Positions 19,567 to 28,236 are shown, counted from the first letter of the stretch. The stretch is DNA of 64,000 nt from an uncultured Corynebacterium sp. (GCF_946223165.1 NZ_CAMIBP010000007.1:1-64000); one strand, 5' to 3'. A program made the numbers and translations. Notes: generated from the sequence alone by a model not told the origin.

Positions 19567-20928
19567 GTGAGCTTTAGCGCAACTCATGAGGTGGCAGCCC
19601 CGCGCGAGCTCGTGTGGGAATGGCACACGCGCCCAGGCGCGTTGGCTCGCCTCACCCCGCCCTTTTTGCCCATGGTTCCCCTGCGCCAGGCGGAACGGCT
19701 TTCCGACGGTACAACGGTGCTGGGCTTGCCCGCCGGCCTCCGGTGGACGGCTCGGCACGATCTCTCGCGCTACCAGCGCGGCTACACGTTTAGCGACGTG
19801 TGTATTAACGCGCCCATGAAGCGTCTGGCCAAATGGCGCCACACCCACGACTTCGCGGACGCCACCACGCCTGGGCACACGATCATCACCGACACAGTCG
19901 ACTCGCGCGTACCGGTCTCGACGTTGGAGCGTATCTTTGCCTACCGCCAGCGCCAGCTCATCTTGGACTTCGACTTCCTCGGCCGGATTCATAGCCTCAA
20001 CGGCGCGGCGCACCCACTCACCATCGCGATGACGGGCTCGCGCGGCGCCGTGGGCCGCGCGCTCATGGCGCAGCTCACCACTGCGGGGCACTCGGTCATC
20101 CAGCTCGTACGCTCCACCCCGAAGCCGGGCCAACGCCAGTGGAACCCGCAGTCCCCGGCGCCCGACCTTCTCGACGGCGTCGACGCCGTCGTCCACCTCG
20201 CCGGCGAACCCATCTTCGGACGTTTTAACGACGCCCACAAAGCGGAAATTCGGGACTCCCGCGTGAAACCGACGGAGAAGCTAGCGCAACTCGTGGCAGC
20301 ATCACCCAGCGTGCGCACCTTTGTGAGCGCCTCCGCAATAGGGATCTACGGCCCGGACCGCGGCTCGACGGTGCTCGACGAGTCATCGCCGCTCGGTGAT
20401 GGCTTCCTCGCTGACGTCGTCCGCGAGTGGGAGGCCGCCACGGCGCCTGCGTCCGCGGCCGGAAAACGCATCGTCCTCGTGCGCACCGGCGCCTCGCTCT
20501 CCGGCTCGTCCGGGCTCCTGCCGCTGCTGCGTGCCCTCTTCCACACCGGGCTCGGCGGCACCTTCGGATCGGGCGACTTCTGGTTCAGCTGGATCGCGCA
20601 CGATGACCTCACCGACATCTACACGCGCGCCGTCCTCGATGAGTCCCTCACCGGACCGCTGAATGCGGTTGCTCCTGCACCGCTGCTCAACAAGGACATG
20701 GCGCGCTCCTTGGCCCAGGAGTTGGGCCGACCCGCGATCATGCCCATCCCCACGCTGGGCCCTGCGCTACTGCTGGGCCGCGAAGGAGCGCGCGAGCTCG
20801 CACTTGCGGATCAGCGCGTCGTGCCGTCCAGGCTGACAGAATTGGGCCATACGTTCCGCTACCCCACGCTCGACGCCGCGCTCGCGCACGAGCTCGGGGG
20901 CGAAAGGCTCGTCGGTTCCGCGGATTAG
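19567..20928 (+). CDS. TIGR01777-type NAD-dependent epimerase with N-terminal SRPBCC-like domain
   Basis: About 453 residues. The first ~150 residues (FSATHEVAAPRELVWEWHTRPGAL) resemble the SRPBCC/polyketide-cyclase-like ligand-binding domain. An atypical short-chain dehydrogenase domain follows: NAD-binding IAMTGSRGAVGRALMAQL near 157-174, DAVVHLAGEPIFGRF, SASAIGIYG with the active-site Tyr, and a C-terminal DUF1731-like end (ELALADQRVVPSRL). This is the two-domain layout of the YfcH/TIGR01777 family; substrate unknown. The start is a GTG at 19567, nine bases after GAAAGG. It diverges from the pyr operon. Confidence 0.88.
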   Translation: MSFSATHEVAAPRELVWEWHTRPGALARLTPPFLPMVPLRQAERLSDGTTVLGLPAGLRWTARHDLSRYQRGYTFSDVCINAPMKRLAKWRHTHDFADATTPGHTIITDTVDSRVPVSTLERIFAYRQRQLILDFDFLGRIHSLNGAAHPLTIAMTGSRGAVGRALMAQLTTAGHSVIQLVRSTPKPGQRQWNPQSPAPDLLDGVDAVVHLAGEPIFGRFNDAHKAEIRDSRVKPTEKLAQLVAASPSVRTFVSASAIGIYGPDRGSTVLDESSPLGDGFLADVVREWEAATAPASAAGKRIVLVRTGASLSGSSGLLPLLRALFHTGLGGTFGSGDFWFSWIAHDDLTDIYTRAVLDESLTGPLNAVAPAPLLNKDMARSLAQELGRPAIMPIPTLGPALLLGREGARELALADQRVVPSRLTELGHTFRYPTLDAALAHELGGERLVGSAD

Positions 20929-21012
20929 TTAAGCTGGTGGGCGTTGCCGTGGCGCCTCCTGCGCGCCGCGACGCCGACCACCTTTGTCGACTTTTCTCAG
21001 TGAGGGACGTTC

Positions 21013-21546
21013 GTGACCACACCCGAATCCGGTCTGCTGCCGGACACGCCTATTGAGGCCATCACCATCACCCGTATCGCGGAGATCCTGGAGGATCAGG
21101 AACTGCAGTACCGCATCGAGGACGCGCCGGCCCCCACTCCAGCGGGCGAGAATGCGTCAGACGCCGATGAGACCGCTCCCGCGACCATCCAGCTGCTGCG
21201 TACTGGCTTTGTCAACACCATCGTCGCCATGCAGCTGCGCAATGACAACCTCGTCATTGATTCCGTCTGGCGCGGACAGGTGCCGGTCTCCGAGGGCCCG
21301 CAGCTGCTCAGCCTCATCAACCAGTGGAACAGCGAGCACTTCGCCCCGACGCTGCGCTTCTTCGAGTCCGATCAGGGCTCACTCGCCGTCTCCGCCGTGC
21401 GCGAGCTTCACGCCGTCCACGGCGCGTCGCGCAACCAGCTCGGCGCCTTCGTCATGGCGTCGCTTAACGCACTCCTCGAGGCCTTCGCGTTCATCGAGGC
21501 CTCCTACCCGCAACTCGTTACCTGGCAGGAGCCCGTTCATGACTAA
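21013..21546 (+). CDS. YbjN domain-containing protein, copy 1 of 4
   Basis: 177 residues, cytosolic, no signal peptide or membrane segment. The fold signature of the YbjN/sensory-transduction-like family is visible: an N-terminal helix (ITITRIAEILEDQEL), beta strands around QLLRTGFVNTIVAMQL and LVIDSVWRG, INQWNSEHFAPTLRFFES, then SRNQLGAFVMASLNALLEAF. An acidic insert (about residues 40-55) breaks the first part. GTG start at 21013 preceded by GAGGGA. First of four tandem related genes; the next overlaps it by 8 bp. Molecular function is not established for this family; a chaperone- or adaptor-like role is a guess. Confidence 0.82.
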   Translation: MTTPESGLLPDTPIEAITITRIAEILEDQELQYRIEDAPAPTPAGENASDADETAPATIQLLRTGFVNTIVAMQLRNDNLVIDSVWRGQVPVSEGPQLLSLINQWNSEHFAPTLRFFESDQGSLAVSAVRELHAVHGASRNQLGAFVMASLNALLEAFAFIEASYPQLVTWQEPVHD

Positions 21547-22060
21547 TCCTGAGTCCGCACCGCAGCCCACCACGCTCAACCCCGCCGACCCGAACTCGCT
21601 GCCCATCGTCACGCTCGACCGCGTCGTCGAGGCCATGCGCGGCCACGACGTCACCCTCGAGCCCGTCACGGGGCGCGACGACTCCGCCACCGCGAACCTC
21701 AACGGTCTTCCCTGTCTTTTCGCGGTCCTCGACGCCGTCGTCATCGTCCGCTGCGACGTGCAGACCGACGCCCAGTTTGCCACCGCGGATGCTGGCCTCT
21801 TCCTCGCCGCCAACCAGGTGAACTCGGTATCCTTCGGCGCCCGAGCCGCCATCACGGACTTCGACGGCAACCTCGTCGTCCGTACCGAGCGCGAGATCCC
21901 CTGCGCCGCCGGCATGGCCGATGTGCAGCTCTCCGCCGCACTCAAGGCCGCCGTGGACGGTGTCCTGGGTGCCCAGAACGCCATGGTGGCGTCCGCACAG
22001 GAGATGGCCAAGCTCGGTTCTGAGGCGGCGGCCGCCGCAACCGGACAGGATGCCGAGTAG
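21539..22060 (+). CDS. YbjN-like protein, copy 2 of 4
   Basis: 173 residues, acidic and cytosolic. It keeps the same alternation as its neighbours: N-terminal helix VTLDRVVEAMRGHDV, strands around CLFAVLDAVVIVRCDV, FLAANQVNSVSFGARAAITDF, then a long C-terminal helix starting VQLSAALKAAVDGVL. Divergent from copy 1 at the residue level, so these are old paralogues. The ATG at 21539 overlaps the copy 1 stop by 8 bp, implying coupling. Family assignment is by pattern and context and is weaker than for copies 1 and 3. Confidence 0.72.
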   Translation: MTNPESAPQPTTLNPADPNSLPIVTLDRVVEAMRGHDVTLEPVTGRDDSATANLNGLPCLFAVLDAVVIVRCDVQTDAQFATADAGLFLAANQVNSVSFGARAAITDFDGNLVVRTEREIPCAAGMADVQLSAALKAAVDGVLGAQNAMVASAQEMAKLGSEAAAAATGQDAE

Positions 22061-22556
22061 TACCGTGAGCGAACCCGTCACCGATCCACACGCGATCCTG
22101 CCGGTCGACATGCACCGGCTCGCGGAGCTCTTCGAGTTCCTCGGCGCCGAGTACGCCCTCATCAACAAGGATGAGTCCGACGCACTCGTGCTGCAAACAG
22201 GACTTCCGCACATCACCATTCACATCGACCTCGACGACGACACGCTCAGCGCCTTTGCTACGTGGGAGGGGCGTGCCGCTGCTGCAGAGGAAGACGAGGT
22301 CGCGGCCGTCGTGGGCGATCTCAACTGGGAGCTCGTTGCCCCCACCCTGAGCTACAGCTTTGGTGAGGATGCCCGCGGCACCGAAGAGATCGTCATCTGC
22401 GCCAACCGCGCCATGGGCGTGGGCGAAGGCCTGTCTCGCAATCAGCTGGGCATGTTCATCGCCAGTGCCTTCGATAGCTTCGGCGCCGCCTTCGACGCGT
22501 TGGCAGACGCCCTGCCGCAGGCCGTCACCTGGTCGGACGAGGAGGATGCATCATGA
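22050..22556 (+). CDS. YbjN domain-containing protein, copy 3 of 4
   Basis: About 168 residues. Sequence features: VDMHRLAELFEFLGAEYAL, strands HITIHIDLDDDTLSAFATWEG split region, LNWELVAPTLSYSFGE, and SRNQLGMFIASAFDSFGAAF, which closely parallels SRNQLGAFVMASLNALLEAF of copy 1; both also end near AVTW or LVTW. Start choice is uncertain: ATG 22050, overlapping the previous stop by 11 bp, or GTG 22065 just after it; neither has a strong ribosome-binding site, consistent with translational coupling. Function unknown. Confidence 0.8.
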   Translation: MPSSTVSEPVTDPHAILPVDMHRLAELFEFLGAEYALINKDESDALVLQTGLPHITIHIDLDDDTLSAFATWEGRAAAAEEDEVAAVVGDLNWELVAPTLSYSFGEDARGTEEIVICANRAMGVGEGLSRNQLGMFIASAFDSFGAAFDALADALPQAVTWSDEEDAS

Positions 22557-23053
22557 CGGATAATCCCGACACCACCACAGACTTCGTGGATCCCTTCGAG
22601 CTCTTCGCCGAATCCCCGCACCCCGCGGTGACGCGCGAACGCGTCATCGCGCAGCTGGCTGCGGACGACGTCGAGGCAGCCCCGCACCCCGAGGTTGACG
22701 CGGTTGCCATCGCTGAATTCAACGACGTGGGCTGGGTCTTCACCGTCGACGAGGATCTGGTCAAGGTGGAGTGTGTTTTGCCCACCGAGCTCGGTTTCGA
22801 GGACGTCGCCCCAGCCTTCCGCGCCATCGCCAATGAGCTCAACGCCCAGGCCTTCGATGGCCGCGTCATCGTCGGTAACGTCGACGGCGCGATCGAATTG
22901 CGTGGCGACGCCACCATCGCCGTCGGCGCCGGGCTCACCGATGAGCAACTCTTCCACGCGCTCAACTTCGCAGTGGTGGCCGCCCAGGACGCCCTGCTGG
23001 GCGCGCTGGATGCCTTCAACGCCATGGCCCGCGGGCTGCAGGACAACGAGTAG
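22553..23053 (+). CDS. YbjN-like protein, copy 4 of 4
   Basis: 166 residues. Same layout: helix VTRERVIAQLAADDVEA, strands FNDVGWVFTVDEDLVKVECVL split region, the family-like FRAIANELNAQAFDGRVIVGN, and a C-terminal helix from TDEQLFHALNFAVVAAQDAL. Coupled to copy 3 by an ATGA overlap. The stop lies inside an imperfect 16-bp direct repeat (GGACAACGAGTAGGAC and GGACAGCGAGTAGGAC), as if the 3' end had been duplicated. The TAG is also the edge of a hairpin shared with the convergent ppk2 gene. Confidence 0.75.
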   Translation: MTDNPDTTTDFVDPFELFAESPHPAVTRERVIAQLAADDVEAAPHPEVDAVAIAEFNDVGWVFTVDEDLVKVECVLPTELGFEDVAPAFRAIANELNAQAFDGRVIVGNVDGAIELRGDATIAVGAGLTDEQLFHALNFAVVAAQDALLGALDAFNAMARGLQDNE

Positions 23054-23102
23054 GACGCCGAGCTGGACAGCGAGTAGGACCAGTGGGCCTAGTCGGCGTC
23101 CT
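23052..23102. terminator. Hairpin spanning the convergent ends of the YbjN array and ppk2
   Basis: AGGACGCCGA (23052-23061) is a perfect inverted copy of TCGGCGTCCT (23093-23102), loop 31 bases. The stem covers both stop codons. No T-run follows, so termination is only a possibility. Confidence 0.45.
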
Positions 23103-23943
23103 CGACGCGCTGGCGCTCAACCTCTGGGTCGAACTCTGCGGCCGGCCATTCCAGGTCGAGGTGACGGAGGAGATCGACGATGAGATACTTGAGCGCCATG
23201 CGCGCGTACTTCTTGGTGTCGGTGGGGATGACGTACCATGGCGCGTAGTCTTCATCCGTGCGCTGAATGGCGTCTTGATAGGCGGCCATGTAGTCGTCCC
23301 AGTAGCCACGCTCATCTACGTCAGACGGATCGTACTTCCAGAACTTTTCCGGGTTGACGGTGCGCTCCAGCAGATTCTCCTTCTGCGCGTCCTTGGACAG
23401 GTGCAGGAACACCTTGATGATGTGCACCCCAGACTGGGCCAGCTCGGCCTCGTAGTCGCGAATTGCCTCGAAGCGGCGATCGATCTCCGCCTCGTCCACC
23501 CAGTGGTGCACGCGCTGGATCAGCACATCCTCGTAGTGCGAACGATCGAACGCGACAACCTGGCCCGGCTTCGGGTCATACTTGCGGATGCGCCACAGGA
23601 AGTCGTGTTGCATCTCTTCCTCCGTCGGCTTGCCAAAGCCCACGGTATCGGTGCCCTGCGGATCGAAGGTATTAAACACGTGGCGGATGGCGCCGCCCTT
23701 GCCGGAAGTGTCCATGCCTTGCAGGATGACTAGGACCGAGGGCGCCTTCTCTCCATACGCGCGACCGTTGGCGTAGAGGCGCTCCTGCAGTTCGTACAGT
23801 TCCTCGTCGAAGCGCACAAACTGCTCCTCCAAGTCCGACTTGCTGCCGTCGAAGCCTGGGGTTGTCGATGCATCCACCGCATCGATCTGGAAATTCTTGC
23901 CCGCGCGCAGCTTGAGTGCGTCTTCAACCTTGAATTTAGACAT
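23089..23943 (-). CDS. ppk2: Polyphosphate kinase 2 family protein
   Basis: Polyphosphate:nucleotide phosphotransferase, which phosphorylates nucleotides with polyphosphate or the reverse. The product (284 residues) has the Walker A-like LQGMDTSGKGGAIRHV near 77-92, the lid-associated GFGKPTEEEMQHDFLWR, and the Walker B-like VVAFDRSHYEDVL near 138-150, then TKKYARMALKYLIVDLL. I start at MSKFKVEDAL (ATG 23943), as the in-frame extension of eight residues runs towards the nusB terminator. Subclass (AMP, ADP or GDP specificity) cannot be read safely. Convergent with the YbjN array. Confidence 0.92.
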   Translation of the reverse strand: MSKFKVEDALKLRAGKNFQIDAVDASTTPGFDGSKSDLEEQFVRFDEELYELQERLYANGRAYGEKAPSVLVILQGMDTSGKGGAIRHVFNTFDPQGTDTVGFGKPTEEEMQHDFLWRIRKYDPKPGQVVAFDRSHYEDVLIQRVHHWVDEAEIDRRFEAIRDYEAELAQSGVHIIKVFLHLSKDAQKENLLERTVNPEKFWKYDPSDVDERGYWDDYMAAYQDAIQRTDEDYAPWYVIPTDTKKYARMALKYLIVDLLRHLDLEWPAAEFDPEVERQRVEDAD

Positions 23944-24004
23944 GCCGTCCAGCATAACCCTCCGCACCCAAGGGCCTCCATCGCGGCGAGACTGAGATCG
24001 AGAA

Positions 24005-24036
24005 ACCCCGCCACACCTTTTGGTGTGCGGCGGGGT
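24005..24036 (-). terminator. Rho-independent terminator after nusB
   Basis: ACCCCGC-CACACC pairs with GGTGTG-CGGCGGGGT around a TTTT loop, with a 2-base bulge. On the minus strand it is followed by TTTCTCGATCT and lies 13 bp after the nusB stop, ending the aro-pepQ-efp-nusB transcript. Confidence 0.85.
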
Positions 24037-24048
24037 CAGGGTGCGAGG

Positions 24049-24669
24049 TTACGCCTCGTCCGTGCCGTCTTCAGTGGACTCGTCGTCCAGCGGCGGGAAC
24101 TCCGCGGCGGCCGCAGCCTCGGCGGCATCGGCAGCATCGGCGGCATCGGGGTCCTGCGCGCTGTCCGACTCGGCATCCTCGTCATTGAGGGAGCTCATCG
24201 GGTTATCCGCAGACCGCGACTGCGCGATGTCATCCAACACGGCGTGGATGTACGGCGCTGCCTGATCCGTCGAGTACTCGCTGGCCAACTCGACGCCCTC
24301 CACCACGGCGGTGGCGGTAGGCACGTCTGGGTTGAACAGCAGCTCCCACGCGGAGACTCGCATGATGGCGCGGTCGACGGCGGGCAGGCGGTCAAACTGC
24401 CAATCGTCGGACAGGAAGCGCGCGATGGCCTCATCGATGGCGTCCAGCTCCTCGGCGGCGCCGCGCACAATCTCAGCAGTGTACTCGGCCACGGGGGCCA
24501 CACCGTTGGAATCGTCACGGGCCAGCACGATGCGATCCTCGACAATGGCGACGGGATCGACATCGCGGCTCTCAGCCTCAAAGAGGATGTCGGCCGCGCG
24601 GCGACGCGCACGGTAACGAGCGGTGTGTCGCTTGTAGTTAATGTCGCGCGACTTTTTCTCTTCGCTCAA
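24049..24669 (-). CDS. nusB: Transcription antitermination factor NusB with acidic C-terminal tail
   Basis: RNA-binding factor acting with NusE/S10 in rRNA antitermination. Residues 1-150 form the all-helical NusB domain: KRHTARYRARRRAADILFEAE near the start, LPAVDRAIMRVSAWELLF near 93-110 and VVEGVELASEYS. The last ~50 residues are an Asp/Ala/Glu-rich low-complexity tail (DAADAADAAEAAAAAEF) not needed for the fold; it makes the 206-residue protein longer than E. coli NusB. It follows efp by 10 bp and ends with a clear terminator. Confidence 0.96.
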   Translation of the reverse strand: MSEEKKSRDINYKRHTARYRARRRAADILFEAESRDVDPVAIVEDRIVLARDDSNGVAPVAEYTAEIVRGAAEELDAIDEAIARFLSDDWQFDRLPAVDRAIMRVSAWELLFNPDVPTATAVVEGVELASEYSTDQAAPYIHAVLDDIAQSRSADNPMSSLNDEDAESDSAQDPDAADAADAAEAAAAAEFPPLDDESTEDGTDEA

Positions 24670-24679
24670 CGCCTATGCC

Positions 24680-25243
24680 TTAGTTGTTGACGCGCGAGAG
24701 GTACTCGCCGGTACGGGTATCGATCTTGAGGACGTTGCCGATCTCAATGAACAGCGGGACCTGGATCTCGGCGCCGGTCTCGAGGGTAGCCGGCTTCGTG
24801 CCGCCGGAAGAGCGGTCGCCCTGCAGGCCCGGCTCGGTGTGCTCGACCTTGAGGTCGACGGAGATCGGGAGCTCGCCGAAGAGGGCCTCGCCCTCATGGA
24901 AGGAAACCTGAACCTGCATGTTCTCCAGCAGGAACTTGCCGGCGTCGCCGAATTTGTCGAACGGGATCTCGAACTGCTCGTAGGTCTTGTCGTCCATGAC
25001 GACATAGTTGGCACCGTCGTTGTAAAGGTAGGTCATGGTGCGGCGGTCGACGGTGGCGGTCTCAACCTTGACGCCGGCGTTGAAGGTCTTGTCCGTAACC
25101 TTGCCGGAGACGACGTCCTTGAGCTTGGTGCGCACGAAGGCGGGGCCCTTGCCCGGCTTCACGTGCTGGAACTCGATAATCTGCTGCAGCTTGTTGTCGA
25201 TCTTCAGAACGAGGCCGTTCTTGAAATCGGTAGTATCAGCCAT
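24680..25243 (-). CDS. efp: Elongation factor P
   Basis: Relieves ribosome stalling at polyproline. The 187-residue length is normal. The tip loop HVKPGKGPAFVRTKLKD with its conserved Lys lies at about 28-44; the middle domain has TVDRRTMTYLYNDG and FMDDKTYEQ-like sequence (VVMDDKTYEQFEIP); the C-terminal signature VSFHEGEAL... PISVDLKVEHTEPGLQGD is recognisable in parts. Positioned between pepQ and nusB, an order conserved in actinobacteria. A terminator precedes it (25325-25362), so it probably also has its own promoter in the intervening ~85 bp. Confidence 0.98.
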   Translation of the reverse strand: MADTTDFKNGLVLKIDNKLQQIIEFQHVKPGKGPAFVRTKLKDVVSGKVTDKTFNAGVKVETATVDRRTMTYLYNDGANYVVMDDKTYEQFEIPFDKFGDAGKFLLENMQVQVSFHEGEALFGELPISVDLKVEHTEPGLQGDRSSGGTKPATLETGAEIQVPLFIEIGNVLKIDTRTGEYLSRVNN

Positions 25244-25324
25244 GGATCAAAACTCCCGAAAAGGTTGAGTGGTCAAAATATGAAAACAGTGTACTACCTT
25301 ACCTGATCCGGGCCGTCAATAGGT

Positions 25325-25362
25325 AAAAAAAGGGCGCGCGCACCACAGCGGCACGCGCGCCC
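25325..25362 (-). terminator. Rho-independent terminator after pepQ
   Basis: GGGCGCGCG (25332-25340) and CGCGCGCCC (25354-25362) form a perfect 9-bp stem with a 13-base loop. On the minus strand it is followed by seven T residues (25331-25325) and lies 20 bp after the pepQ stop. Confidence 0.92.
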
Positions 25363-25382
25363 CATGACAGACAGAAACCGCC

Positions 25383-26474
25383 TTAGAGGACCTGCAGTTC
25401 CTTCGGCAGCGTCGTGATGATGGTCGGGGCACCGTCGGTGATGATGAGGGTGTCCTCAATACGCACACCCCCCTTGCCCGGCACATAAATACCCGGCTCG
25501 ATGGTGAGCGTCATGCCCGGCTCGAGCTCGCCGGTGCCCGTCTTGGCGGCGGCCGGCCCCTCGTGCACATCGAGGCCGATGCCGTGGCCGGTCGAGTGCA
25601 CGAAGTACTCGCCATATCCGGCCTCGGTGATGATGTCGCGGCAGGCGGCATCGACGTCGACGAGCTTGGCGCCCGGCACGGCGGCCCTGACACCGGCCAG
25701 CTGCGCGCGCAGCACGATGTCGTAGATCTCCTTGGCAAAGTCGGTGGCCTCACCAATGACGAAGGTGCGGGTGCAGTCCGAATTGAAACCGCGCAGGTGT
25801 GCGCCGTAATCGATGGTGACCAGGTCACCCTTCTCGAGGACGCGGTCATCCGCGCCGTGGTGCGGCTTCGCGGAGTTCGGTCCCGAGGCGACGATGGTGT
25901 CGAAGCTGACGCGCTCCGCGCCGGCGGTGCGCATGCGGTACTCCAGGTCAGCGGCAACCTGACGCTCAGTGCGGCCCGCGGCCACCTCACCTGCCGCAAG
26001 GCAGTCCGCCAGGGCCTGGTTGGCCAGCTCGGCGATCTCGGTGAGCTTCTGCAACTCGACGGCGTCCTTGATGAGGCGAATCCTCTCGATAACGCCGGAG
26101 ACGGGCACCAGCGTCACATCGTCCGGGGCAGCCTTTTCCAACGCGGCCAACTCGCTCACGGAGACGTAGTCCGCCTCGTAGCCCACGCGGATGGGGCCCT
26201 CGAGAGTGCCCAGCAGCGTCGCGCCCACGGCGCGGCCGAGGATGGCCTCGATGTCGGGGACCTCCTCCGCGATCTGTGTGGTGTAGCGGCCGTCCGTGGC
26301 CATCGTTGCCGAAAGATCCTTGCGCAGCAGCAGGCCGCCATTGGAGCCGGAAAAGCCCGAGAGGTAGCGGACGTGGACCAGGTGGGTGACGAGCATGGCG
26401 TCGATTCGCTGCCCTGCCAGCTCGGCGGCAAGCTTGCGGCGACGGTTGCTGAAACGGGTATCGGCTAGGGCCAT
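25383..26474 (-). CDS. pepQ: Xaa-Pro peptidase (M24 family)
   Basis: Dinuclear metal aminopeptidase/dipeptidase cleaving X-Pro bonds; 363 residues. An N-terminal creatinase-like domain (LVTHLVHVRYLSGFSGSNG) precedes the pita-bread domain with metal ligands in LVTIDYGAHLRGFNSDCTRTF (two Asp), HSTGHGIGLDVHEGP (His), TIEPGIYVPGKGGVRIEDTL (two Glu). Start at ATG 26474 is supported by GAGGAG seven bases upstream; the longer in-frame reading is rejected. Aminopeptidase P versus prolidase specificity cannot be separated from sequence alone. It lies between aroQ and efp. Confidence 0.94.
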   Translation of the reverse strand: MALADTRFSNRRRKLAAELAGQRIDAMLVTHLVHVRYLSGFSGSNGGLLLRKDLSATMATDGRYTTQIAEEVPDIEAILGRAVGATLLGTLEGPIRVGYEADYVSVSELAALEKAAPDDVTLVPVSGVIERIRLIKDAVELQKLTEIAELANQALADCLAAGEVAAGRTERQVAADLEYRMRTAGAERVSFDTIVASGPNSAKPHHGADDRVLEKGDLVTIDYGAHLRGFNSDCTRTFVIGEATDFAKEIYDIVLRAQLAGVRAAVPGAKLVDVDAACRDIITEAGYGEYFVHSTGHGIGLDVHEGPAAAKTGTGELEPGMTLTIEPGIYVPGKGGVRIEDTLIITDGAPTIITTLPKELQVL

Positions 26475-26632
26475 GATTTTCTCCTCATCACGAACAAAAA
26501 CTGCTGGGTATGCGCGCACCGCTGCCCGGACCGGGGTGTAGAAACACCGGCCCTGCGCGCCGCGCATAGGACACCTGTAGTCTAGCGCCGCATCCGTTCG
26601 CCCGAGCCGTTTGGGTGGGCCGGTGTGCGCGG

Positions 26633-27067
26633 CTAAGCCTGGGCGAAGTAGTCGAGCGCGGCGATATAGCCGAAGACGCCAAGGCCGGCAATGACGCCGC
26701 GGGCGATGGGGCTTAAGTAGGAGTGATGGCGGAACGGCTCGCGGGCGTGCACGTTCGAGATATGGACCTCCACGAAGCCCGCGCCGTCGGCGATCTCAGC
26801 CAACGCATCGCGCAGCGCGACGGACGTGTGGGTAAAGCCACCAGGGTTGATGATGACCCCGCGCCCCTCATCGGCGGCACGATGGACGGCGTCGATGAGC
26901 TCGCCCTCGTGGTTGGACTGGGCAAAGGTAACGTCAATACCCAGCTCCGCTGCGCGCGCTGTCACCATGGACTCCACATCGGTCAACGTGGTGGCGCCAT
27001 AGATCTCCGGCTGGCGCTTGCCGAGGCGGTTGAGGTTGGGTCCGTTGAGGACGAGCAACGAGGTCAT
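26633..27067 (-). CDS. aroQ: 3-dehydroquinate dehydratase, type II
   Basis: Third step of the shikimate pathway. The 144-residue dodecameric type has LLVLNGPNLNRLGKRQPEIYG with the catalytic Tyr near 22-24, AQSNHEGELIDAVH, IINPGGFTHTSVALRDAL and the C-terminal VHISNVHAREPFRHHSYL (catalytic His at the start). The ATG at 27067 follows AAGGAG by eight bases; in-frame upstream sequence overlapping aroB is a shadow. Gap to aroB is 31 bp. Confidence 0.98.
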   Translation of the reverse strand: MTSLLVLNGPNLNRLGKRQPEIYGATTLTDVESMVTARAAELGIDVTFAQSNHEGELIDAVHRAADEGRGVIINPGGFTHTSVALRDALAEIADGAGFVEVHISNVHAREPFRHHSYLSPIARGVIAGLGVFGYIAALDYFAQA

Positions 27068-27098
27068 GACAGTCTCCTTACAAGTTTCGTCTTCTGTT

Positions 27099-28184
27099 CT
27101 ACTCCGACGCGGAAATCGCGTCGTAGGCCGCGCGCATGTCCTCGGCGGTGGCGTCCTCGATGCGCGTGGTGTGGCCGATGCCGGTGAGCGCAACGAAGCG
27201 GATGTGCCCGCCGCGGTTCTTCTTATCGTGGGACATTCCGGCCAGCAACTCATCAAAGGCGCCGGCCGCGTAACCGGTGGGCAGACCCACTGAGGTGAGA
27301 ATGTGGCGATGCGTCTCCACGAGGTCTTCGCCGATGAGGCCGCGCTGCGCGGCCAGGGTGGCGATAAACATCATGCCCACCGCGACGGCGTTGCCGTGGC
27401 GCCACGTGTAGTGCTCGCGAAGCTCGACCGCGTGGCCGAAGGTGTGGCCATAGTTAAGCGTCTCACGCGGGCCGGCCTCTTTAAGGTCCTCCCCCACGAC
27501 GGCGGCCTTGACGGCCACGGACCGGCCAACGAGCTCGGGCAGGTAGCCGTCCGGGTCGAGGCACTTGGCCGAGTCCTCGAGGTAGCGCTCGATGATGACC
27601 GGATCATGAATGAATCCGGTCTTGATGATCTCAGCCGAACCAGAGACGAGTTCTTCCTCCGGCAGCGTCCGCAGTCGGTCCAGATCCGCGAAGACGGAGT
27701 CCGGCTCATGGAAAGCGCCCACAAGATTCTTGCCGGCAGCCGTATTGACTCCCGTCTTTCCGCCGACGGCGGCATCGACCATGGCGAGCAACGTCGTGGG
27801 CACCTGAATGACCTTGATGCCGCGCATCCACCCGGCGGCCACGAATCCGGCCAGATCCGTCGCTGCGCCGCCACCGAGCCCGATGATGGCGTCAGCGCGG
27901 GAGAAATTCTCTTCGCCCAGGCGGTCCCACAGCTTCGCGCAGACGTCAATGGTCTTTGCTGCCTCGGCATCCGGGATAGGCAGGAGAACGGCGCGGACGT
28001 TGAGAGTCTCCAGCGCCGTGGCCAGCTGCCGGGCCGGCGCCGCCAGCGTGGGCTGGTGGACGATGCCCACCTTCGACGCTCCGATGGCCTTGACACGATC
28101 GACGATCTGATCGGACAGGTTGTACCCGATGGTCACCGTGTAGGGCGACGGGCCGTTGACGAGAATGGTGCGAAGTTCGGACAT
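27099..28184 (-). CDS. aroB: 3-dehydroquinate synthase
   Basis: NAD- and metal-dependent second step of the shikimate pathway. The 361-residue protein contains the nucleotide-binding GLGGGAATDLAGFVAAGWMRGI (read as two parts) near 100, TTLLAMVDAAVGGKTGVN, and metal ligands in the LNYGHTFGHAVE and WRHGNAVAVGM segments. ATG at 28184 gives MSELRTILVNG; the longer frame upstream is non-conserved and overlaps aroK. The aroK-to-aroB gap is 52 bp. Confidence 0.97.
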   Translation of the reverse strand: MSELRTILVNGPSPYTVTIGYNLSDQIVDRVKAIGASKVGIVHQPTLAAPARQLATALETLNVRAVLLPIPDAEAAKTIDVCAKLWDRLGEENFSRADAIIGLGGGAATDLAGFVAAGWMRGIKVIQVPTTLLAMVDAAVGGKTGVNTAAGKNLVGAFHEPDSVFADLDRLRTLPEEELVSGSAEIIKTGFIHDPVIIERYLEDSAKCLDPDGYLPELVGRSVAVKAAVVGEDLKEAGPRETLNYGHTFGHAVELREHYTWRHGNAVAVGMMFIATLAAQRGLIGEDLVETHRHILTSVGLPTGYAAGAFDELLAGMSHDKKNRGGHIRFVALTGIGHTTRIEDATAEDMRAAYDAISASE

Positions 28185-28236
28185 GAGCGTGATAGTGAGC
28201 TTTTCTGTGCCGGTGGTGGGCGGGTGGATTGATTGT

